Assembly: GCA_030037185.1 (NCBI GenBank)
Contig: JASHRR010001042.1
Span: 1-8,306, forward strand
Length of the DNA: 8,306 nt
Reading direction: 5' to 3'
Source: Xanthobacteraceae bacterium
Lineage (GTDB): Bacteria; Pseudomonadota; Alphaproteobacteria; Rhizobiales; Xanthobacteraceae
Shown: piece after piece, positions 1 to 5,458 of the stretch
Layout of the letters: each line of letters opens with the position of its first letter
How positions within the stretch are numbered: position 1 is the first letter of the stretch
The notes under the pieces: generated by a model
The model's input: the letters and a program-made list of their open reading frames with translations, nothing else
Databases searched by the model: none
Told to the model about the DNA's origin: nothing
Position numbers and translations under genes: made by a program

Positions 1-117
1 GCCGAGCCATGGCGGCCCTGGCGCGGCGTGGCGGCTCGCCTCTTGTGGGCCTACTACCGGGCGATTAAACAGCGCGAAGCTATACCGGTCCAGCCCGGCG
101 AATCGAGGGAGGAGTGA
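1..117 (+). CDS. C-terminal end of an AlkA-like DNA-3-methyladenine glycosylase (partial)
   Basis: Reading frame 1 is open from the window edge to a TGA at 115-117 and encodes 38 residues that begin AEPWRPWRGVAARLLWAYY and continue RAIKQREA. The pattern PWRPWR-x-VAARLLWAYYR is the C-terminal helix of HhH-GPD glycosylases of the AlkA / DNA-3-methyladenine glycosylase II family, which remove alkylated purines in base excision repair. The catalytic part lies outside the window, so activity cannot be judged. The stop codon overlaps the ATG of the next gene (TGATG), which indicates a two-gene operon with translational coupling. The family call rests on a short tail recognised from memory; the existence of a coding end here is firmer because of the coupling. 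Confidence 0.72.
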   Translation, partial: AEPWRPWRGVAARLLWAYYRAIKQREAIPVQPGESREE

Positions 118-797
118 TGGCTTCAGAACTCACTGGGCCGCGGCTTGCCCCGCGCTCCCGCGCAGCAGCGCGTCAGCTCGTCATCTTCCTGCACGGATAT
201 GGCGCCGACGGCAACGACCTCATCGAACTGGGACGCGCTTGGCAAGATCTGCTGCCGGAAGCAGCCTTCGTGTCGCCCCACGCGCCGGAGCCGTGCGGGG
301 CGGCGCCACCGGGCCGGCAGTGGTTTTCGCTCACCTTCCGCGATAAGAACGAGCGCTGGATCGGCGTCAACAAGTCAGCCCCCGTCCTTGAGCGCTTTAT
401 CGCCGAGGAACTGCGGCGCAACAACCTGCCGGGAAGCGCGCTTGCGCTGGTGGGATTCAGCCAGGGCACCATGATGGCGCTGCATGTCGGGCTCCGGCGC
501 GCCGAACGGCCCGCTGCAATCGTGGGGTATTCGGGACTGTTCGTTTTGCCGGACGGGGCCGGACCCGCGGCCGTGTCCGGCGACATCAAGGTGCGTCCGC
601 CGGTCCTGCTGGTACATGGCGACAGGGACGACCTGATCCCGCCCCAGGCGCTGTTCTCGTCGGCTCAATACCTTGCAACGCTCGAGATTCCGACCGAATG
701 GCACCTCTCGGCCGCACTAGGCCATGGCATCGACCAGGAGGGGCTGCGCCATGGCGGCGAATTCCTGGCGAGGCAATTGGGCTCGCGCGGGCGGTGA
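117..797 (+). CDS. Phospholipase/carboxylesterase-family alpha/beta hydrolase
   Basis: A 226-residue protein with the full signature of the small carboxylesterase / lysophospholipase-like family (Abhydrolase_2, about 210-230 residues). It has the oxyanion-loop motif FLHGYGADGND near residues 24-34, nucleophile elbow GFSQG with Ser115, the acid in HGDRDDLIP (Asp171) and the histidine in ALGHGID (His203). No signal peptide is visible, so it should be a cytosolic serine hydrolase acting on short-chain esters or lysophospholipids; the substrate cannot be read from the sequence. A GTG at 114 is in frame, but ATG 117 is preferred: it overlaps the stop of the upstream glycosylase gene (TGATG), and the purine-rich GAGGGAGG at 105-112 sits at suitable spacing. 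The gene ends in a short tail after the last helix, as expected for the family. Confidence 0.88.
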   Translation: MASELTGPRLAPRSRAAARQLVIFLHGYGADGNDLIELGRAWQDLLPEAAFVSPHAPEPCGAAPPGRQWFSLTFRDKNERWIGVNKSAPVLERFIAEELRRNNLPGSALALVGFSQGTMMALHVGLRRAERPAAIVGYSGLFVLPDGAGPAAVSGDIKVRPPVLLVHGDRDDLIPPQALFSSAQYLATLEIPTEWHLSAALGHGIDQEGLRHGGEFLARQLGSRGR

Positions 798-812
798 GTG
801 CACCCTCGAAAT

Positions 813-841
813 TTGTCAATCCATCAGGTTTTTCGTACACT
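813..841 (+). promoter_or_regulatory. Distal sigma70-like promoter candidate
   Basis: TTGTCA (813-818) and TACACT (836-841) are separated by exactly 17 bp, matching 5/6 and 4/6 of the sigma70 consensus. The motif lies just after the carboxylesterase gene and about 295 bp before the HNH gene. It would make either a long leader or a separate small RNA from about 848 onward. Nothing in the downstream stretch confirms an RNA gene. Confidence 0.35.
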
Positions 842-1033
842 TTACAGTTGTGGTCCGCGCGAATGCGCGTGCCTGCGCTGGCGATCGGCATGGGCGAGGG
901 GCTGGACGCGGGCCCTGCGAGGCCTGCCTGGCGGGTCCGATGTGTCAAGCTCCTCCGTTGCTCGCGCTGCGCGCGGGTGCCGGCTGCGTGCGGCCTATGG
1001 TCGGGGCAGGACAGGCCAAGTTTTGGCTTAAGC
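842..1033 (+). other. Gene-free leader region
   Basis: This stretch between the two promoter candidates has no open frame with a plausible start and ribosome binding site. The short frames crossing it give Arg/Ala/Gly-rich peptides without family resemblance. A small hairpin with CGCGC/GCGCG arms around a GAAT loop lies near 855-870. It may be plain spacer or a transcribed leader; no known riboswitch or small-RNA signature was recognised. Confidence 0.4.
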
Positions 1034-1062
1034 TTCACAATCCTGTAACGTCCTTTTATAAA
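1034..1062 (+). promoter_or_regulatory. Sigma70-like promoter of the HNH gene
   Basis: TTCACA (1034-1039) and TATAAA (1057-1062) are 17 bp apart, each matching 5 of 6 consensus bases, in a locally AT-rich patch within GC-rich DNA. Transcription would start near 1069, leaving a leader of about 68 nt before the GTG start of the HNH endonuclease gene. This is the best promoter-like site in the window. Confidence 0.6.
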
Positions 1063-1136
1063 GTGGAGCGCGGTGCTTCGGTTAAACGCGTGGAGCGCGT
1101 TTCCGGATCGTTCGGACGAGGTGGAGGAGCGTCGGC

Positions 1137-1694
1137 GTGAACGCTCATGTGGCGCATAACGGGTGGCCAGCCCTGGTACTCAATGCGGATTTTCGTCCGC
1201 TGAGCTACTATCCGCTGTCGCTGTGGTGCTGGCAGGATGCGATCAAGGCCGTGTTTCTGGACCGCGTGAACATCGTCGCCAATTACGAGAAGGCGGTGCG
1301 CAGTCCGAGCTTCGAGATGCTGCTGCCCAGCGTCGTTTCGCTCAAGACGTTCGTAAAGCCGACAACCTATCCGGCCTTCACCCGGTTCAACGTGTTCCTG
1401 CGCGACCGTTTCTCCTGCCAGTATTGCGGCGCGTACGATGACCTGACCTTCGATCATCTGCTGCCCCGTTCGCGGGGCGGGCAGACCACCTGGAATAACG
1501 TGGTTGCGGCGTGTTCGTCCTGCAACTTGCGCAAGGCCAACCTGACGCCTCAGGAGGCCGGCATGTTCCCGGCCCAGATGCCGTTCCAGCCGACGGTGCA
1601 CCACCTGCATCGCAACGGCCGGCTGTTCCCGCCAAACTACCTGCACGACAGCTGGCTCGATTACCTCTATTGGGACAGCGAGCTAGAGCCGTAG
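1137..1694 (+). CDS. HNH endonuclease family protein
   Basis: A 185-residue protein with an HNH nuclease core at about residues 92-135: zinc-ligand pair CQYC (94-97), catalytic FDHLLPRSRGG with Asp106-His107, the Asn of WNNVVAAC (120-121), and the second pair CSSCN (126-130) followed by LRKAN. The N-terminal part opens with ALVLNADFRPLSYYPLSLW, a conserved leader of stand-alone chromosomal HNH proteins widespread in alphaproteobacteria. They are presumed metal-dependent DNA endonucleases; their physiological target is unknown. The start is GTG 1137, chosen because GGAGGAG at 1123-1129 lies 7 nt upstream. A promoter (1034-1062) just upstream indicates independent transcription. There is no phage or restriction context beside it, so it looks like a housekeeping HNH protein, not part of a mobile element. 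Confidence 0.88.
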   Translation: MNAHVAHNGWPALVLNADFRPLSYYPLSLWCWQDAIKAVFLDRVNIVANYEKAVRSPSFEMLLPSVVSLKTFVKPTTYPAFTRFNVFLRDRFSCQYCGAYDDLTFDHLLPRSRGGQTTWNNVVAACSSCNLRKANLTPQEAGMFPAQMPFQPTVHHLHRNGRLFPPNYLHDSWLDYLYWDSELEP

Positions 1695-2010
1695 GAGCGA
1701 TCTCGCGCTGCCTCCACCCCCGAAATCCGCAGCGGCCGGCGATGGGGCGGCCTTATAGCCGGCAGCATGCGGATCAGCAGCGGCTCGCTGAACGCGCCCA
1801 GAAGATCGATCGACCGGGCAGTTCGAGCGCTGCGGCGGCGAGCAAATGTCCGCTTGCTGCTCCTGCGCTCCACTCCCGCCCAGGCGGTCGCAGACTTGGG
1901 GGGGGGCGCAAAGCCCGCCGATACTACGCCGGAAAGCCGCAATACGTCTTAGCCGTGGTGTCAGCGGCGTGCGCAGATCGATGACACGGCTTGGTCGTGC
2001 GCTCATATTG

Positions 2011-2037
2011 CTCGCCGTTAATCGGCTCGGCGAGCCG
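2011..2037. repeat. Nested inverted repeats
   Basis: CTCGCCG (2011-2017) pairs with CGGCGAG (2028-2034) across a 10-nt loop. A second perfect dyad, CGGCTCG-G-CGAGCCG, occupies 2023-2037. The two structures are mutually exclusive. There is no T-run afterwards, so a terminator is unlikely; its role in this gene-free region is unknown. Confidence 0.4.
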
Positions 2038-2426
2038 CGGCGCCAGCACCATCTTGGTCGGATAGCCTGGCAACGCCGCGGTATTGGCACCCGCGTTGCT
2101 GGCGATCGCGCAGCGCCGATTTTCGAGCTTGAGCCTTTGGACGTTCCAGAAAGTCGTTCGCCGGTTTTATCAAAAGTGGGTTTCACACTCGTCAAAGAGA
2201 CCGATGGGTCCGCCAACGCGGAGAAAGCGCCCGACGTACCGGTGGTCACCCTCATCACTGAGCCCTGCTTTCGCGATGCGGGTCGTAAAACCCGATGCGC
2301 GCGACCAAAATAACGAAATGCCCTCAAATCAATGGGCGGCCGGAATGCGATAGATGGCTGCGGGAAGGTAGACACCGCTCGCCTTGCAAAGCCTACCCTT
2401 GCCGATAACATGACCGCCCAGACATT

Positions 2427-2460
2427 CGCCCGCGGGCGGTGGCCCGCCGCTTTTGCGGGC
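2427..2460. repeat. Two adjacent palindromes next to the TnpB remnant
   Basis: A perfect 12-bp palindrome CGCCCGCGGGCG (2427-2438) is followed by a hairpin with arms GCCCGC (2442-2447) and GCGGGC (2455-2460). Read on the minus strand they lie about 60-90 bp downstream of the last conserved TnpB residues. That is where IS200/IS605 elements carry their right-end palindrome and omega-RNA scaffold. Assignment to that role is inference. Confidence 0.35.
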
Positions 2461-2499
2461 AAGACCGGCGGTGCACCGTGCAGGCTCATCCAGCAGCGA

Positions 2500-2640
2500 T
2501 TTTCCCAACCGGGCACGCCGCAATCGGCACAGGAGAACGCCTGCCGGGTCTTGCGATTGGCCTTGTGGATCGACGCAACACTCGCGGACTGGTGTTGGGA
2601 TCGACCGCAAGTGCCCGAAACATAACACGAACAGATCTGT
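2500..2640 (-). pseudogene. Remnant of a TnpB (IS200/IS605-family) C-terminal zinc ribbon
   Basis: On the minus strand, codons at 2605-2588 read VDPNTS, and codons at 2564-2517, in another frame, read KANRKTRQAFSCADCG. In intact TnpB proteins these two blocks form one stretch, VDP-(R/K)-NTS-x2-CxxCG-x3-KANR-(K/R)-(T/S)-Q-A-x-F-x-C-x2-CG, which includes the zinc ribbon. Here the first CxxC is missing, and the 23 nt between the blocks are about 7 nt short of the roughly 30 expected, which explains the frame change. No RuvC-like part (the DED residues) and no adjacent TnpA could be recognised, so only a fragment survives. TnpB is the RNA-guided nuclease of IS200/IS605/IS607 elements; this copy cannot be functional. 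The identification rests on motif order across a frameshift. Confidence 0.6.
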
Positions 2641-2793
2641 CCTTGAAATGCAGGAAGCGCGTTTACGGACCCCAAACCGACGCCGACGGCAGAGGCAAAG
2701 TCGCCTGGCGATACGCTCACAAGGGCGCAACGCTACCGGGTTTCTTTGCTCAGCTTCGCCAGGTCGTGAGCCGCATGGGCGACATTCAAAGCT

Positions 2794-2816
2794 CCTCCCG
2801 CGACTAAAGTCGGAGG
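2794..2816. repeat. Imperfect hairpin resembling an IS200/IS605 end
   Basis: CCTCC (2794-2798) pairs with GGAGG (2812-2816) and GAC (2802-2804) pairs with GTC (2809-2811) around a TAAA loop, with the three bases CGC bulged on the left. Read on the minus strand the core is GACTTTAGTC flanked by pyrimidine/purine arms, a type of palindrome often seen at IS200/IS605/tnpB element ends. It lies about 190 bp from the TnpB fragment, on the side where its left end would be. A run of six T (2830-2835) follows 13 nt later, too far for a classical terminator. Confidence 0.45.
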
Positions 2817-2890
2817 CTTCCGCGCGGTGTTTTTTACTGATAAATCCTCTTGCCTAAACCCGCTATCTGCTGTCTCTCCCTCAGAACCTC

Positions 2891-3664
2891 ATGAGCGACC
2901 TCTCTGCCCTGGTGCGCGATCTTGTGGTCGCCAACCGCATCCTGGCCCGCGAGAATGTGGTGGATGCCTACGGCCATGTCAGCGTGCGCCATCCTGGCAA
3001 TCCGCAGCGGTTCTTGCTGGCGACCTCGGTCGCGCCCGAGATGGTCGAGCAAGATCACATCATTGAGTTCAATCTCGACTGCACGCCGGCCCGGCAGGAC
3101 GGTCGCCCGCTTTATCACGAGCGGTTCATTCACGGTGGCATCTACGAGACGCGGCCGGACGTGCAGGCCGTGGTGCATGCCCATGCAGAGGATGTGTTGC
3201 CGTTTTCAATCTCTGCAACGCCGCTGCGCCCGGTTATCCATTCGGGCAGTTTCATGGGCCACTATGTGCCCGTGTGGGACATGGCGGACCGGTTCGGTGG
3301 CGGCACCAACATGCTGGTCACCACCATGGAACAGGCGCGCGACCTCGCCTGCTGCCTCGGCCCCAACAGCGTTGTCCTGATGCGCGGCCACGGCTTTTCG
3401 GCGGCGGCGCGATCGCTGATCGAGGCGGTGCGGATGGCGGTCTACGTGCCGCGCAATGCTCGCGTGCAGATGAACGCGCTGCGTCTCGGGGGTGAGATCA
3501 AGCCTCTGCACGACGGGGAGATCACGGCGCGCAGCGCCGGTTACAAGCCTTATTCACTGGAGACGCGTCGTGCCTGGCTTTACTGGGCCCACAAGGCGGG
3601 GTGCGCCCATCTGGTGGCGGAACAGCCGGTTGATCATGTGCATAAACCGTGGGGATCGGAGTGA
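2891..3664 (+). CDS. Class II aldolase/adducin family protein
   Basis: A 257-residue protein of the class II aldolase/adducin fold, which includes L-fuculose-phosphate aldolase, ribulose-5-phosphate 4-epimerase and related decarboxylases. The metal ligands are visible: VVHAHAED gives His96 and His98, and MRGHG gives His167. Glu77 in YHERFIHGGIY corresponds to the catalytic glutamate of FucA, and AYGHVSVRH near residues 26-34 is the substrate/phosphate loop region. The enzyme should be cytosolic and bind a divalent metal (usually Zn). The reaction, retro-aldol, epimerisation or decarboxylation, cannot be decided from sequence, and no sugar-catabolic neighbour helps. ATG 2891 fits the normal N-terminus (SDLSALVRDLVVANRILARE), but no purine-rich ribosome binding site precedes it; the bases just upstream are pyrimidine-rich. 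It probably stands alone, 125 bp before the methyltransferase gene. Confidence 0.85.
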   Translation: MSDLSALVRDLVVANRILARENVVDAYGHVSVRHPGNPQRFLLATSVAPEMVEQDHIIEFNLDCTPARQDGRPLYHERFIHGGIYETRPDVQAVVHAHAEDVLPFSISATPLRPVIHSGSFMGHYVPVWDMADRFGGGTNMLVTTMEQARDLACCLGPNSVVLMRGHGFSAAARSLIEAVRMAVYVPRNARVQMNALRLGGEIKPLHDGEITARSAGYKPYSLETRRAWLYWAHKAGCAHLVAEQPVDHVHKPWGSE

Positions 3665-3705
3665 TCGGCCCGACGCTCGAGGTGATTAAACAGGTGCGGC
3701 CGGCC

Positions 3706-3759
3706 TCTGGGTGGTAAGCGGAGCAGAAAGAGTCTGGGTGGTAAGCGGAGCAGAAAGAG
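3706..3759 (+). repeat. Perfect 27-bp tandem duplication
   Basis: The unit at 3706-3732 is repeated without mismatch at 3733-3759. Each copy begins TCTGGGTGGTAAGCGGAGC and ends AGAAAGAG. A degenerate third start (GCGGTAAG) follows at 3760. The repeat lies between the aldolase stop and the ribosome binding site of pmtA, so it could alter leader length or a protein-binding site of that gene. Confidence 0.9.
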
Positions 3760-3774
3760 GCGGTAAGGTAGTGT

Positions 3775-3783
3775 AGGAAGGAG
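3775..3783 (+). promoter_or_regulatory. Strong ribosome binding site of pmtA
   Basis: AGGAAGGAG lies 6 nt before ATG 3790 and fixes that start. No clear -35/-10 pair was found in the 125 bp between the aldolase gene and this site. Confidence 0.7.
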
Positions 3784-3789
3784 TGATCA

Positions 3790-4506
3790 ATGGCCTTCTC
3801 ATTGGACCGCGAACTCGACAAGCAAACCGTTACGAAGGCCTATGCGCGATGGGCCCCGGTTTATGATCTGGTGTTTGGAGCGGTGTTCGAGCGCGGGCGC
3901 CAGGCGGCCATCGAGGCCGCCGAGCGGATCGGCGGACGCATCCTTGAAGTCGGCGTTGGCACCGGCATTTCCTTGCCCGACTATTCTCGCGTAAATTGCA
4001 TTTGCGGCGTCGATATCTCCGAACCGATGCTGCGAAAGGCCAAAGAGCGGGTGGCCGCCCTCGACATGACGCATGTCGGGGGCCTCTGGGTCATGGATGC
4101 CGAACACCTTGCTTTTCCTGACGAATCCTTCGACGTGGTGGTGGCACAATACGTCATCACCACGGTCCCAAACCCCGAGGCAACCCTCGACGAATTCGCC
4201 CGCGTGCTCAAACCCGGGGGTGAGATCGTCCTGGTCAGTCGCGTCGGCGCAGAAGCCGGATTGCGGCGTGCGCTGGAGAAATGGTTCGCCCCGGCGGCGC
4301 GAAAGCTCGGCTGGCGCACCGAATTCTCCTGGCAGCGCTACGCGGATTGGGCCGGCCGCACGGATGATATGCGGCTCGCGGAACGGCGCGCTATGCCGCC
4401 TTTCGGCCATTTCGCACTGATCCGCTTTGCCAAGCGCGGCAGATCGGCGAACTCCGCGATCGACCGCCGGGACCTGGCCAATCGTCCGTACCGCCGTGCA
4501 ATTTAA
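3790..4506 (+). CDS. pmtA: PmtA-type phosphatidylethanolamine N-methyltransferase
   Basis: A 238-residue class I SAM-dependent methyltransferase. SAM motif I is EVGVGTG (53-59), the acidic loop is GVDIS (73-77), motif II is DAEHLAFPDESFD (103-115), and RVLKPGGEIVLV (138-149) follows. The N-terminal YARWAPVYDLVFG and C-terminal MRLAERRAMPPFGHFALIRF blocks match the Rhodobacter/Bradyrhizobium-type PmtA, which methylates phosphatidylethanolamine up to three times to phosphatidylcholine at the inner face of the cytoplasmic membrane. No membrane segment is present, as expected for this peripheral enzyme. It carries about 24 residues (215-238) beyond the usual end, basic and polar. A strong AGGAAGGAG precedes ATG 3790. 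A phosphatidylserine decarboxylase gene lies 2.8 kb downstream, which supports the lipid role. The main alternative is another UbiE-like methyltransferase. Confidence 0.82.
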   Translation: MAFSLDRELDKQTVTKAYARWAPVYDLVFGAVFERGRQAAIEAAERIGGRILEVGVGTGISLPDYSRVNCICGVDISEPMLRKAKERVAALDMTHVGGLWVMDAEHLAFPDESFDVVVAQYVITTVPNPEATLDEFARVLKPGGEIVLVSRVGAEAGLRRALEKWFAPAARKLGWRTEFSWQRYADWAGRTDDMRLAERRAMPPFGHFALIRFAKRGRSANSAIDRRDLANRPYRRAI

Positions 4507-4585
4507 CCAATATCATCAGAAGCCGGCTGGTGGCGTTCGGCGCACCGGCGACCTCACCGCTTGCAGAAGTAGAATTTTTCCCGCT

Positions 4586-4610
4586 CCTCGCGCAAATTTT
4601 GCGGGCGAGG
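4586..4610. repeat. Hairpin between pmtA and the membrane-protein gene
   Basis: CCTCGC (4586-4591) and GCAA (4592-4595) pair with TTGC (4599-4602) and GCGAGG (4605-4610), leaving a two-G bulge and an ATT loop. There is no T-run after it on either strand, so an intrinsic terminator is not supported. It could be an mRNA stability or processing structure at the end of pmtA. Confidence 0.45.
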
Positions 4611-4673
4611 GGCCTCTTCACAAGCTGAGGCTGGGGGTGGCGGCAAATTCTCTCTTTTGTCACGTAACTTCAA

Positions 4674-4679
4674 TAGAAT
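4674..4679 (+). promoter_or_regulatory. Possible -10 element of the membrane-protein gene
   Basis: TAGAAT matches the -10 consensus at 5 of 6 positions, but no good -35 box lies 16-18 bp upstream (TTGTCA at 4657 is only 11 bp away). Transcription would begin near 4686, which would exclude the far upstream TTG 4657 as a start codon. Confidence 0.3.
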
Positions 4680-4707
4680 CGCAATACAGATGAAGGATTG
4701 GCGTGGA

Positions 4708-5358
4708 ATGGGGAAAAGCATGAAAGATTTTCTCGAGGCCCTCAGAGTCCAGCGGTGGGACGATCATCGCTACTACCATCATAGCCGGATCAACCAGTCT
4801 CTTCACCTGCTGAGCGCCGTCAGCTTCCTGTTCGCCTATCTGATGGTATTCAAAGACCCTGCCATGGCGGCGCTGATCGGATGGCTGTTGGCCATGACCA
4901 GCCGGCAAATCGGCCACTTCTTCTTCGAGCCCAAAGATTACGACGTCGTGAATGAGGCCACTCACGAGTATAAGGAAGAGATCAAGGTCGGCTACAACCT
5001 GCGACGCAAGGTCGTGCTGCTCGCGATCTGGGCGGCATCGCCGCTTCCGCTGCGTTTCGACCCGACCTATTTTGGCATCTTCAGGCCGCACGCCGACGGG
5101 GCCGAGCTGGTGCGGCACGTCGCCCAAATCTGGCTTGTCGTCGGCGCGGGCGGCCTACTGTTCCGCACCGTCCAGCTGTTCTTCATCAAGGACGTCCAGA
5201 CCGGGCTGGTTTGGGCCGCCAAAATCCTCACCGATCCTTTCCACGACATCAAGCTTTACCACAAGGCGCCGTTATTCCTGCTGCAAGGCGAGTTGCTCGA
5301 TCCCCATCTGAGCGCCGTGTACGAGGAAGACCCCGAAGAGGTTCCGAGGGCAGGTTAG
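4708..5358 (+). CDS. Small membrane protein resembling the Mpo1/DUF962 family
   Basis: About 216 residues, with three or four hydrophobic segments: LLSAVSFLFAYLMVF, AALIGWLLAM, VVLLAIWAASPLPL and AQIWLVVGAGGLLF. Before the first is YYHHSRINQSLHLLSA, and after the second RQIGHFFFEPKDYD. The order YHH-x3-N-x3-H, then Q-x-GH-x2-FE-x, is that of the Mpo1/DUF962 family. Yeast Mpo1 is an Fe(II)-dependent dioxygenase that shortens 2-hydroxy fatty acids during phytosphingosine breakdown. The conserved His residues would be the metal ligands. After this block the protein departs from Mpo1 and has a longer C-terminal half with two further hydrophobic stretches. The start is uncertain: TTG 4657, ATG 4690, 4708 and 4720 are in frame. 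ATG 4708 is preferred for GAAGGA at 4692-4697; ATG 4720 has GGGG before it. Position between pmtA and a lipid decarboxylase gene supports a membrane-lipid substrate, but function is inferred. Confidence 0.6.
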   Translation: MGKSMKDFLEALRVQRWDDHRYYHHSRINQSLHLLSAVSFLFAYLMVFKDPAMAALIGWLLAMTSRQIGHFFFEPKDYDVVNEATHEYKEEIKVGYNLRRKVVLLAIWAASPLPLRFDPTYFGIFRPHADGAELVRHVAQIWLVVGAGGLLFRTVQLFFIKDVQTGLVWAAKILTDPFHDIKLYHKAPLFLLQGELLDPHLSAVYEEDPEEVPRAG

Positions 5359-5458
5359 ACGCTCGCTGGAGCCAAATTGAGGGGCCGAAAAAGGGTGTTT
5401 TGGGGACGACGCTTGTGGTGGCGCAGCGGGCGCAACGCGACGGTCGGGCCTTCCAACG

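Larger units (their letters stand above)
1695..2890. other. 1.2-kb region without an intact gene, probably decayed insertion
   Basis: No frame here combines a usable ribosome binding site, a normal composition and a recognisable family. A 345-residue frame on the minus strand (2720-1683) stays open but is Arg/Ser/Ala-rich and changes family resemblance along its length. The region contains a 9-G run (1898-1906), nested inverted repeats at 2011-2037 and 2427-2460, a fragment resembling the TnpB zinc ribbon (about 2500-2640, minus strand) and an imperfect hairpin at 2794-2816. I read it as remnants of one or more insertion events between the HNH and aldolase genes. Confidence 0.5.

Noticed and set aside
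1056..1646. Open frame of 196 codons opposite the HNH gene
   Set aside because: Mirror of the HNH coding sequence, whose zinc and HNH motifs are clear on the other strand.
1846..2313. Open frame of 155 codons on the plus strand
   Set aside because: No ribosome binding site, no recognisable family, and an Arg-rich first part; the second half looks somewhat protein-like but not enough to call a gene.
1683..2720. Open frame of 345 codons on the minus strand
   Set aside because: It overlaps the end of the HNH gene, is rich in Arg, Ser and Ala, has no family along its length and only picks up half of the TnpB motif before the frame changes. It is a chance frame through decayed DNA.
2812..2835. 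Intrinsic terminator made by the 2794-2816 hairpin and the T6 run
   Set aside because: The T-run begins 13 nt after the stem and the stem has a three-base bulge, so it is weak as a terminator; no gene ends just upstream on the plus strand.
3706..3759. CRISPR-like repeat
   Set aside because: The two 27-bp copies are directly abutting with no spacer, so this is a tandem duplication.
4586..4610. Rho-independent terminator after pmtA
   Set aside because: The hairpin has a bulge and no T-run follows on either strand.
4657..4707. TTG 4657 or ATG 4690 as start of the membrane-protein gene
   Set aside because: Neither has a ribosome binding site, and a -10-like TAGAAT at 4674-4679 suggests transcription begins after 4657. 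ATG 4690 remains possible.
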